A program made the position numbers and the translations under genes. DNA of 9,342 nucleotides from an uncultured Hyphomicrobiales bacterium (GTDB taxonomy: Bacteria; Pseudomonadota; Alphaproteobacteria; Rhizobiales; Aestuariivirgaceae): the NCBI GenBank assembly GCA_903930095.1, contig CAIYXE010000443.1, positions 1-9,342 on the forward strand, in the 5' to 3' direction. The notes beneath the pieces were generated by a model, which was not told where the DNA came from, searched no databases, and worked only from the letters and a program-made list of their open reading frames with translations. This document shows positions 1 through 6,485 of the stretch, in pieces; the first letter of the stretch is position 1, and every line of letters starts with the position of its first letter.

Positions 1-759
1 GATTGAAGCAATAGCGTCGAAACGCTCAGCGGTGTCGCGGTAGTCCTGAAAGCGAATCTCCGCACGATCGCCGAGGCGCCTGCGCGCATAATCGAGCTGC
101 TCGCGTGAGATGGTGAGACCTGTCACCTGGTGGCCGTGCTCCGCCGCCACCTCCGCAAAACCGCCCCAGCCGCAGCCAATCTCAAGGATCTCCGACCGCC
201 CCTGGAGACCGAGCGCATCGAGCACCAGACGATACTTGGCGATCTGGCCCGACTTCAGGCTCTGGGCCTCATGCCCGAAGAAGGCAGAGGAATAGCTCAT
301 CGTCTGATCAAGCCAAACAGAGTAGAATTCGTTGCCAAGATCATAGTGAGCACTGATGTTGCGGCGCGAGCCGGCCTTGGTGTTGGCCCTTCTGAGATGG
401 AACAGCCTGTCGACCATGCTCTTGTGGAACACGGGCCGTGCCGCCTTGTTCAGAGGTTCGCGGTTCTGCAGGTAAAAGCGCAGGACGGCAGTGATGTCAC
501 TGCTTTCGATATCACCCGCCATGTAGCTTTCGGCAAAGCCGATGGCGCCGCGGCGGACAGCACTCCAGATTGGCCGGAAATTCTTGAGCTGCAGATCGCA
601 GGAGGCGCCGGGTTTGGCGTATCCGATCTGGTGCACCCTTCCGGAAGGCAGTGTGAGGGTAATGCCGCCGGAGATATCACGGGGCAGGAGTTTCCGCCCC
701 AGTGCGGCGATGGCGCGACCGAGGAGGCCTTCCCGGGCTTGCAGGGTTTCGGATGTCAT
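1..759 (-). CDS. cfa: Cyclopropane-fatty-acyl-phospholipid synthase-like SAM methyltransferase (partial, C-terminus beyond window)
   Basis: Reading leftward from an ATG at 759, the frame is open for 253 codons to the window edge, so roughly the last third of a normal family member (about 400 residues) is missing. Visible landmarks are the family motif HYDLGN at residues 138-143 followed by FY, and the SAM-binding motif LEIGCGWGG at 192-200. Family members are cytosolic or peripheral-membrane enzymes that transfer a methyl or methylene group from S-adenosylmethionine to the double bond of unsaturated phospholipid acyl chains. CFA-like paralogues in this context may instead make methylated acyl chains that are precursors of furan fatty acids. 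The ATG overlaps the upstream stop as ATGA, so this is probably the third, translationally coupled gene of the leftward operon. A GAGG about 13 nt upstream is a rather distant ribosome site. Identity as a CFA-family methyltransferase is firm; the exact lipid product is not. Confidence 0.93.
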   Translation of the reverse strand, partial: MTSETLQAREGLLGRAIAALGRKLLPRDISGGITLTLPSGRVHQIGYAKPGASCDLQLKNFRPIWSAVRRGAIGFAESYMAGDIESSDITAVLRFYLQNREPLNKAARPVFHKSMVDRLFHLRRANTKAGSRRNISAHYDLGNEFYSVWLDQTMSYSSAFFGHEAQSLKSGQIAKYRLVLDALGLQGRSEILEIGCGWGGFAEVAAEHGHQVTGLTISREQLDYARRRLGDRAEIRFQDYRDTAERFDAIASI

Positions 760-1529
760 GGCTTGGTCGTCACCTCGGGCAGGAAGTCAACTCTATGGTT
801 AGGCCCTCGTGGCCTGGGCTTGAGGGTCAAACCTTTCCACCATAGTCGCAATGCTTGCAAGTGGATGGCGCCGATCACCTTGAGGGTGAGGAACGGCACG
901 TTCAGGAAGGAACGCAGCAGCGCCTTGTCGTCAAGGAAGGCCCGCGTCCCGCTCACATAGGCGTTCAGAACGGGTTTTCCCGAGACCGAGAGCGCTATGC
1001 CCAGAGCCATCTTCTCCCCGGGTGAGGTAAAGTGGAAGGTATAGTGACCCTCGACGGCATTGAATGGGGACACAAAAAACTGCTTCGGTGCCTTCTGGGC
1101 GAGTTCCCCCGAAACCGGAACCACATATGAGTGCCGTCCGCCAAATGTGTTGTTCACCTCATAAATCATCAACCGCAAGCGATCATCGGCATCAAAGCCA
1201 TAATACACGGTCAGCGGGTTGAAGACATAGCCCAGCACGCTGGGGTAACAAAACATGAAGACGCGCCTGACGTTCTCGCCTTCGGACGCACCACGAACCA
1301 GCTTCCAGGCATGTTCACGGATCGGCGTACCATCTCCGGGACCGTGGTTGCGGTCCATCACGGAGAACAGGTTAAAGCCATTGTAGCTGAACAGGCGCAG
1401 CCGCGCGCCCGTCTCCTCGAGCCGATCGACATCTGCAAAGAGGTTAACCACCCGGTAGCGGAGCTGGTGCCGAACCGGGTTAAGCCGCCGATGCACGACT
1501 TCGCCACGGTATAGGCAGGTTTCCAGCAT
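756..1529 (-). CDS. DUF1365 family protein
   Basis: A 257-residue protein of the DUF1365 family, whose members commonly sit beside a CFA-like methyltransferase and an FAD amine-oxidase-like protein. The N-terminus carries the typical LYRGEVVHRR stretch followed by NPVRHQLRYRV. A central YPSVLGYVFNPLTVYYG block and the FFVSPFN and HYTF segments are also characteristic. No signal peptide, membrane segment or known catalytic motif is evident. The biochemical role is unknown; the neighbourhood suggests handling of modified lipid chains, which is inference. Start choice: the frame opens at an ATG at 1601, which would overlap the upstream gene by 71 nt and add a Pro/Lys/Arg-rich tail of 24 residues. 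The internal ATG at 1529 begins one nucleotide after the upstream TAA, has GGAAG about 12 nt before it, and fits the family N-terminus, so I prefer it. The stop overlaps the next start (ATGA). Confidence 0.9.
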   Translation of the reverse strand: MLETCLYRGEVVHRRLNPVRHQLRYRVVNLFADVDRLEETGARLRLFSYNGFNLFSVMDRNHGPGDGTPIREHAWKLVRGASEGENVRRVFMFCYPSVLGYVFNPLTVYYGFDADDRLRLMIYEVNNTFGGRHSYVVPVSGELAQKAPKQFFVSPFNAVEGHYTFHFTSPGEKMALGIALSVSGKPVLNAYVSGTRAFLDDKALLRSFLNVPFLTLKVIGAIHLQALRLWWKGLTLKPRPRGPNHRVDFLPEVTTKP

Positions 1530-1530
1530 G

Positions 1531-2877
1531 TTACTCGGCAGCTTCCGTCGCAGGGACGGTTTCGGGCGGGGAGGGCTCAAGGTGGATACGGCCTGATTCA
1601 TCCTGCACCGACCACGGCCGCCTCACGCCGCCCAGTCCTTCGGCGGCGGCAAGCCCCGCCTGGATGCCGTCCTCATGAAATCCTGAGCCCCAATAGGCCC
1701 CGCAAAACCAGGTATGGCGCGTACCCTGGATCTTCCAGAGCTCCTTCTGCGCCGCCATGGCGGCAGGGTCAAATATGGGATGCGCATAGTCGAACTCGGC
1801 GAGAACCTTCTCCATCCGCGGCTCTTCAAGCGGATTGAGGCTCACGAAGAGAGGAGCCTCGACAGGCAAAGGCTGAAGCTTGTTCATCCAGTAAGTCACG
1901 GCACTCGTCGTAGCGGAATACGGTGGCAATTCCGAGAGATAATTCCAGCTGGACCATAACCGGCGCCGCTTGGGCATGAGGCCCTGATCCCGGTGAAGGA
2001 TGGCACGGTTCCTCGAATAACGGAAACATGAAAGGAGTTGCCGCTCCTCGCCTGAGGCATCGGCGAGCATCGAAAGCGCCTGGTCCGCATGTGTGGCGAT
2101 CACAACATCGTCATAGCCCTGCTCTTCCCCGTTCACTGCCCGGATGGTTACGCCATCAGCGTGACGCCTGATTGCAGCAACGGGGGTCCGCAGCCTCGTT
2201 TCGAACGTGCCGCTTCGGATGAGGCGCGAAACGTATTCACGCGATCCACCCTTCACGGTGCGCCAGAGCGGGCGGTTCGTGATCCTCAAGAGGCCGTGAT
2301 TATTGAAGAATTTCAAGAAAGCCTTGGCCGGATAGTCCCGCATGTCGCCAGGGGCCGCGGACCAGATCGCCCCCGCCATGGGCAAGAGGTGCCGCTCAAG
2401 GAAGTAATCAGAATAGCCTTCCGCCTTCAGGAACTGGGCAATTGTCAGATCATCGGAAAGGGAAGGAAGCTTTGCCAGCGTGGTCTTGAAGAAGCGGGGT
2501 ATGTCGCGGATCATCCGCCAGTGACCGAGGCTGAGAAGATTGCCCGCCTGCCCGACCACCTGTGCGAGGCCGGAGCCTGCATATTCATAGGCGCCGTTCC
2601 CCATCGAGACAGAGAAACTCATGTTGGATTGCGCCGTCGGCACCTCCAGGTGCCTGAACAATTCGGTCAGATTGGGGTAGGCCGGAGGATTGTAGACGAT
2701 AAACCCTGTGTCGACTGCGACATCCACCCCGTCCACCTCGCGGTCGACCGTGTTGGAGTGCCCGCCCGGACGCGCGTCAGCCTCTATGAGGGTAACCCGG
2801 TGGCCGTGCGAGAGCAGCCAAGCGGCAGACAATCCGGATATGCCCGATCCGACGACGGCAATATGACGTTGTTTCAC
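1531..2877 (-). CDS. FAD-dependent amine-oxidase-like flavoprotein (COG2907 type)
   Basis: A 448-residue flavoprotein. The N-terminal Rossmann dinucleotide fold is clear: GSGISG at residues 10-15 gives the GxGxxG loop, E32 at the end of the second strand should bind the FAD ribose, and PGGHSNTV at 37-44 is the second FAD motif seen in this COG2907 branch of the amine oxidase superfamily. Near the C-terminus FCGAYWGSGFHEDG, followed by AGLAAAE, is the usual FAD-closing segment. Annotators often call such proteins NAD/FAD-binding or amine oxidases, but the substrate is not established. Position between a sigma-E-type promoter and DUF1365/CFA genes suggests oxidation or desaturation of a lipid chain (inference). 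The start is GTG, supported by AAGGG 9 nt upstream; the 5' untranslated region would be only about 17 nt from the predicted promoter. First gene of the leftward operon, followed after 1 nt by the DUF1365 gene. Confidence 0.92.
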   Translation of the reverse strand: MKQRHIAVVGSGISGLSAAWLLSHGHRVTLIEADARPGGHSNTVDREVDGVDVAVDTGFIVYNPPAYPNLTELFRHLEVPTAQSNMSFSVSMGNGAYEYAGSGLAQVVGQAGNLLSLGHWRMIRDIPRFFKTTLAKLPSLSDDLTIAQFLKAEGYSDYFLERHLLPMAGAIWSAAPGDMRDYPAKAFLKFFNNHGLLRITNRPLWRTVKGGSREYVSRLIRSGTFETRLRTPVAAIRRHADGVTIRAVNGEEQGYDDVVIATHADQALSMLADASGEERQLLSCFRYSRNRAILHRDQGLMPKRRRLWSSWNYLSELPPYSATTSAVTYWMNKLQPLPVEAPLFVSLNPLEEPRMEKVLAEFDYAHPIFDPAAMAAQKELWKIQGTRHTWFCGAYWGSGFHEDGIQAGLAAAEGLGGVRRPWSVQDESGRIHLEPSPPETVPATEAAE

Positions 2878-2900
2878 AGAGGTTTGCCCTTAACTGGAAT

Positions 2901-2930
2901 TAGCTACGCCCCGTTTCCAGGGGTGGATCA
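2901..2930 (-). promoter_or_regulatory. Predicted sigma-E (ECF11) promoter for the flavoprotein-DUF1365-cfa operon
   Basis: On the minus strand TGATCC (2930-2925) is followed by an 18-nt spacer and TAGCTA (2906-2901), with GGCG immediately before the -10-like element. This resembles the RpoE promoters of Rhodobacter sphaeroides (TGATCC at -35, TAAG-type -10). Predicted transcription start is about 2893-2895, giving a very short leader before the GTG at 2877. Its -35 element lies back to back with that of the rightward promoter, only 2 nt away. No transcript evidence is available. Confidence 0.72.
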
Positions 2931-2932
2931 GG

Positions 2933-2962
2933 TGATCCGTCTGACAGACGAAGGCGTAAACC
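2933..2962 (+). promoter_or_regulatory. Predicted autoregulatory sigma-E (ECF11) promoter for rpoE-chrR-SDR
   Basis: TGATCC at 2933-2938 is followed by exactly 18 nt and TAAACC at 2957-2962, again with GGCG just before the -10-like element. The hexamer, spacing and location immediately upstream of the sigma gene fit autoregulation by the encoded RpoE, as known for RpoE-ChrR systems. Predicted transcription start is near 2969, placing the AGGAG ribosome site (2972-2976) almost at the 5' end of the mRNA. The element mirrors the leftward promoter at 2901-2930. Confidence 0.75.
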
Positions 2963-2985
2963 CGACTGAACAGGAGAAACATGCT

Positions 2986-3585
2986 ATGTATGCCGTCATG
3001 GAATCGGCAGACAAGCGACAAAACGATGAAAAACTGCGTCTTGAAGCGCAGTTCCGCACCTTGATCAGGAAGGTGGCGCAGAATCACGACCGGCAGGCAT
3101 TCGCCCAGCTTTTCGATCATTTTGCGCCGCGCTTGAAGAGCTTCATGATGCGCAAGAACGCCTCGGCCGAACTGGCGGAGGATCTTGTTCAGGAAGCGAT
3201 GATCGCGGTGTGGACCAAGGCGGGCCTGTACGAGCCGTCGAAGGGGTCGGTGACGACCTGGGTGTTCACCATCGCCCGAAACCTGCGTATCGACAGGATA
3301 CGGCGTGACGTGCACATGCCGACGACCGAGCTCGGCGACTATGACGAGCCGTCGGAGGCGCCGGAGGGAGAAGAACTGCTGGGCCGCAAGCAGGAGGATG
3401 GGCTGGTCGCCAGGGCTCTTCAGTCGATCCCCGAAGAGCAGCGCCAGATTGTGCTTCTCTCCTTCGTTGAAGACATGCCGCAGAGTGAGATCGCGTCAAA
3501 GCTGTCGATCCCTCTCGGAACCGTGAAATCGCGCATGCGGCTCGCATATGGGCACCTGCGCCGCATATTGGAGACCGGACTTTGA
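2986..3585 (+). CDS. rpoE: ECF RNA polymerase sigma factor, RpoE/ECF11 (ChrR-partnered) type
   Basis: A 199-residue ECF sigma factor. Region 2 spans about residues 38-108, with DLVQEAMIAVWTKA around 66-79 and TWVFTIARNLRIDRIRR at 91-107, which should bind core polymerase and melt the -10 region. A short acidic linker follows (about 115-138). Region 4 covers roughly 143-195, with a helix-turn-helix at about 166-185 (QSEIASKLSIPLGTVKSRMR) that should read the TGATCC -35 element. The reading frame stays open far upstream, antisense to the flavoprotein gene, but the real start is set by AGGAG at 2972-2976, 9 nt before the ATG at 2986; an internal ATG at 2998 is less well placed. It is followed by chrR with a 4-nt overlap, the standard arrangement for stoichiometric sigma/anti-sigma synthesis. 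By homology it directs the response to singlet oxygen and related oxidants, and it is probably autoregulated from the promoter at 2933-2962. Confidence 0.95.
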   Translation: MYAVMESADKRQNDEKLRLEAQFRTLIRKVAQNHDRQAFAQLFDHFAPRLKSFMMRKNASAELAEDLVQEAMIAVWTKAGLYEPSKGSVTTWVFTIARNLRIDRIRRDVHMPTTELGDYDEPSEAPEGEELLGRKQEDGLVARALQSIPEEQRQIVLLSFVEDMPQSEIASKLSIPLGTVKSRMRLAYGHLRRILETGL

Positions 3586-4232
3586 AACCGAACCATCATC
3601 TCGATCACAGCACGATCCTGGCCTATGCGGCCGGAACGCTGAACGAGGCCTTCACGGTGGTCGCCGCCTCGCATATCGCCATCTGCCCTGGCTGCAGGGA
3701 TGCCGTTCGTGCTGCCGAGGCTCTCGGCGGCGAACTTCTGGGTGGGATGGACGACCTGGATGTGTCGTCGGATTGCCGTGCCCGCACATTGGCGGCGCTT
3801 GAGCAGGCCACTCTGCACCGGCTTCCGGTGCCCGCGCCGAAGTCGCAGTTCCCGGCTCCGCTGGCGCGCTTGATTTCAGCCCGGAGCTTTGAGGACATCG
3901 TGTGGAAGACAAAGGCGCCCGGCGTCTCCATGTTCGATGTAAAGCTTCCGGCACAGGCCAAGGGCCAATTGAAGCTTCTGCGCATCGCAGCTGGTCGTGC
4001 CATGCCTGCGCATGGCCACGGCGGCGAAGAGATCACGCTCGTCCTGAAGGGTGCTTACCGCGATCATATGGGGCGTTTTGCCCGTGGCGACGTAGCCGAC
4101 CTCGATGAGGAGATCGAGCACAAGCCGGTCGTGGAAACGGATGGCGATTGCATTTGCCTGGTGGCAACCGAGCGGCCGACGCGCTTCAAGTCGCTGGCTG
4201 CCCGCATCATCCAGCCTTTCGTAGGCATCTGA
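3582..4232 (+). CDS. chrR: ChrR-family zinc anti-sigma factor (ASD plus cupin domain)
   Basis: A 216-residue cytosolic anti-sigma factor of the ChrR family; its N-terminal domain sequesters RpoE and its cupin domain senses the stress. The zinc ligands of the anti-sigma domain are intact: H6, H31, C35 and C38, in HxxxCPGC context, at the same numbering as Rhodobacter sphaeroides ChrR. The C-terminal cupin-like domain (about 100-200) keeps the second metal set H144, H146, E150 and H180, offset by three from the Rhodobacter residues, and a CxC pair at C190/C192. The start is a rare TTG whose last two bases lie in the rpoE stop (TTGA overlap), with GGAG 8 nt upstream; this implies coupled and possibly limited translation relative to the sigma factor. 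No membrane segment is present, as expected for this soluble class. All key residues are present, so a functional singlet-oxygen-responsive switch is likely. Confidence 0.95.
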   Translation: MKPNHHLDHSTILAYAAGTLNEAFTVVAASHIAICPGCRDAVRAAEALGGELLGGMDDLDVSSDCRARTLAALEQATLHRLPVPAPKSQFPAPLARLISARSFEDIVWKTKAPGVSMFDVKLPAQAKGQLKLLRIAAGRAMPAHGHGGEEITLVLKGAYRDHMGRFARGDVADLDEEIEHKPVVETDGDCICLVATERPTRFKSLAARIIQPFVGI

Positions 4233-4238
4233 CGCAAC

Positions 4239-4994
4239 GTGGCTGGGTCCCTTCCCTGGAAGACGGCCTGGATCACGGGGGCCTCCACCGGAATCGGCAG
4301 AGAGGTGGCATTACAGCTTTCTGCCGCAGGTGTCAGGGTTGCCGCATCGGCACGCTCCGCAGAGAAGCTCAACGCACTCGGAGCCGGAGTGCTCGCGGTC
4401 CAGCTCGATGTGACGGATGCCGCTGCTTGCCGGTCGGCAGTCGCTCTTATCGAGTCGGAGCTAGGGCCAATTGATCTGGCTGTTTTCGGGGCGGGAACCT
4501 ACAGTCCGGTCACCACCGACGAACTCAATCCCACCCACTTCGCCCACATGATGGAAACCAATTACATGGGCGTGGTGAATTGCCTGGCGGCCTTGGCACC
4601 CGGCATGATTGCACGCCGCTCAGGGCATCTCTCCTGGATCGCTTCTGTTGCCGGCTACATCGGCCTTCCGAAGGCTGCTGCCTATGGGCCGACAAAGGCA
4701 GCACTGATCAACCTTGCGGAAAGCCTCTATCCTGAGATGCGCGCGAAGGGAGTGTCGGTCAGCGTCATCAATCCCGGCTTCGTCGAAACACCGCTTACGG
4801 CGCAGAATGACTTCGAGATGCCCTTTCTCATGAAGCCGGAGGAGGCAGCCCGGCGCACCATCGAGGGCCTTGCGGCAGGGCGTTTTGAGGTTGCGTATCC
4901 CCGGCGCTTCGTGGCGATCCTGAAGGCGGTTCGCCTTCTGCCTTATCCGCTCTTCTTCCGGCTCATCGCAAGGGCGGTTCTGAAATCTGGCTGA
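4239..4994 (+). CDS. Short-chain dehydrogenase/reductase (SDR), classical type
   Basis: A 251-residue classical SDR. The cofactor loop TGASTGIG is at residues 13-20, DV at 57-58, structural N108, and the catalytic triad S136, Y149 and K153 (YGPTK). R39 at the end of the second strand suggests NADP(H) preference. The usual NNAG motif is replaced by FGAG at 83-86, which is unusual. The C-terminal part has a hydrophobic, basic segment (about 228-248: AILKAVRLLPYPLFFRLIAR) that might associate with membranes or a lipid substrate; this is a guess from composition. The gene follows chrR after 6 nt, so it probably belongs to the rpoE-chrR operon. The GTG start has no strong ribosome site and may depend on coupling. 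SDRs recur in RpoE-ChrR/CFA gene neighbourhoods, but the substrate is unknown; a role in modifying an oxidised or methylated lipid is inference. It ends 3 nt from the convergent glpK. Confidence 0.92.
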   Translation: MAGSLPWKTAWITGASTGIGREVALQLSAAGVRVAASARSAEKLNALGAGVLAVQLDVTDAAACRSAVALIESELGPIDLAVFGAGTYSPVTTDELNPTHFAHMMETNYMGVVNCLAALAPGMIARRSGHLSWIASVAGYIGLPKAAAYGPTKAALINLAESLYPEMRAKGVSVSVINPGFVETPLTAQNDFEMPFLMKPEEAARRTIEGLAAGRFEVAYPRRFVAILKAVRLLPYPLFFRLIARAVLKSG

Positions 4995-4997
4995 CGC

Positions 4998-6482
4998 TCA
5001 CGCGAGCAGCTTGCGCACGGCATCCTGCCAGCCGGCATACTTCATCTCGCGCTCTGCCTGTTTCATTCTCGGCGTAAATCGCCTCTGGCGCTTCCATGAC
5101 TTGGCGAACTCGGAAGGCTTCGGCAGTAGCCCAGCCCTGAGACCCGCGAGATATGCCGCACCAAGGGCGGTGGTTTCGAGGATCGGCGGCCTGTCGACCG
5201 GGGCGTCAAGAATGTCCGCAAGGCGCTGCATGGTCCAGTCGGAGGCCGTCATGCCGCCATCGACACGCAGGATGGTCTTTCCAGTTCCGCCCATGTCCTT
5301 CTGCATCGCGCGCAGAAGATCGCAAGTCTGGTAGCAGACCGCTTCAAGGGCCGCCTGCGCCAGTTCCCTCTTCGTCGTGCCGCGCGTGAGGCCGAAAATC
5401 GCGCCGCGGGCGTCGGAATTCCAGTAAGGGGCCCCGAGCCCGACGAAAGCGGGAACCAGATAGACGTGCTGGTTGGGATCGGCAGCCTTCGCAAGGGCTC
5501 CGGTCTGATCGGCCGAGGTCACGAGCTTCAGCCCGTCGCGCAGCCATTGCACGGCAGCGCCAGCGATGAAAATTGCGCCCTCCAGCGCATAGGTGCGCTT
5601 GCCGTCGAGTTGGTAGGCGACCGTGGTGAGAAGCCGGTTCTGTGACCGGACGGCCGTGCTGCCCGTATTCAGCAAGGCAAAGCACCCGGTGCCATAGGTA
5701 GACTTCATCATGCCAGGCTCGAAGCAGGCCTGACCCACCGTGGCGGCCTGCTGATCACCCGCGACACCGCAGATCGGTATCGCCGCTCCCAAGAGCTTGG
5801 GGTCCGCCATGCCGAAGTCAGCAGCGCAGTCCTTCACCTCCGGAAGGAGGCTCGCGGGAATGCCAAGGATCCGAAGGAGAGTATCATCCCACTGGCCCGT
5901 ATGGATGTTGTAGAGCAGCGTGCGTGACGCATTGGTTGCATCGGTCGCATGCACCTTACCACCGGTGAGCCGCCAGATGAGGAAACTGTCAATGGTTCCA
6001 AAGGCCAACTCGCCCTTTTCCGCTCTTTCGCGTGCGCCCTTCACATTGTCCAGAAGCCAGCGAATCTTCGTACCCGAAAAGTATGGGTCAAGAAGCAGGC
6101 CAGTTCGCTCGGTGAAGAGCCGCTCATGCCCTGCGGCCTTGAGCTGGGCGCAGAGCGGTGCGGTGCGGCGGTCCTGCCAGACGATCGCCTTGTGGATTGG
6201 CTTTCCTGTCCGGCGGTTCCAGATGACCACTGTTTCGCGCTGGTTGGTGATGCCAATCGCTCTCACATCCTGCGGCTTTGCCTTCGCCTTCCGGATTGCC
6301 GCTTTTGCGACTGCCATGACACCGGCCCAGATCTCTTCCGGGTCATGTTCGACCCAACCAGACTTCGGGTAGAACTGCCGGAACTCCTTCTGTCCCGATC
6401 CCAGTGGTTTCAGCTTCGTGCTGAAGGCAATGGCCCGCGACGACGTCGTGCCCTGGTCGATGGCAAGAATGATGCCCGGCAT
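4998..6482 (-). CDS. glpK: Glycerol kinase
   Basis: A 494-residue full-length FGGY-family kinase that phosphorylates glycerol to glycerol-3-phosphate with ATP in the cytosol. DQGTTS at 9-14 is the phosphate-binding loop. Glycerol contacts can be matched to the Escherichia coli enzyme: R82/E83 in NQRET, W102, Y134, and the catalytic base D243 with Q244 in GDQQAA (242-247). [10 protein letters not shown] at 259-268 and [10 protein letters not shown] at 408-416 are further family signatures. The fructose-1,6-bisphosphate loop of the E. coli enzyme (GGKGG just before the catalytic region) is replaced by DPKLLG, and the C-terminal segment that binds the PTS protein IIA-Glc in E. coli is different. 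Those two allosteric controls are therefore probably absent (inference). The gene starts 3 nt after glpD, with GGGAG 8 nt before its ATG, and is the last gene of the glpRDK operon. Confidence 0.97.
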   Translation of the reverse strand: MPGIILAIDQGTTSSRAIAFSTKLKPLGSGQKEFRQFYPKSGWVEHDPEEIWAGVMAVAKAAIRKAKAKPQDVRAIGITNQRETVVIWNRRTGKPIHKAIVWQDRRTAPLCAQLKAAGHERLFTERTGLLLDPYFSGTKIRWLLDNVKGARERAEKGELAFGTIDSFLIWRLTGGKVHATDATNASRTLLYNIHTGQWDDTLLRILGIPASLLPEVKDCAADFGMADPKLLGAAIPICGVAGDQQAATVGQACFEPGMMKSTYGTGCFALLNTGSTAVRSQNRLLTTVAYQLDGKRTYALEGAIFIAGAAVQWLRDGLKLVTSADQTGALAKAADPNQHVYLVPAFVGLGAPYWNSDARGAIFGLTRGTTKRELAQAALEAVCYQTCDLLRAMQKDMGGTGKTILRVDGGMTASDWTMQRLADILDAPVDRPPILETTALGAAYLAGLRAGLLPKPSEFAKSWKRQRRFTPRMKQAEREMKYAGWQDAVRKLLA

Positions 6483-6485
6483 GTC

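Noticed and set aside
130..960. 276-codon open frame on the plus strand
   Set aside because: It is antisense to the CFA-like and DUF1365 genes, which show clear family motifs; it has no domain of its own.
2280..2309. Another TGATCC hexamer inside the flavoprotein gene, possible sigma-E promoter
   Set aside because: No TA-starting -10 element lies 18 nt downstream (TGAAGA instead), and it is inside a coding region; chance occurrence is likely.
2089..2985. Long upstream extension of the rpoE reading frame (about 300 extra codons)
   Set aside because: It runs antisense to the flavoprotein gene, across the divergent promoter region, and has no family similarity; the AGGAG-ATG at 2986 sets the real start.
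4988..5004. Possible terminator hairpin (GCTC/GAGC) between the SDR and glpK genes
   Set aside because: The stem is only 4 bp with no following T-run on either strand, so it does not qualify as an intrinsic terminator.
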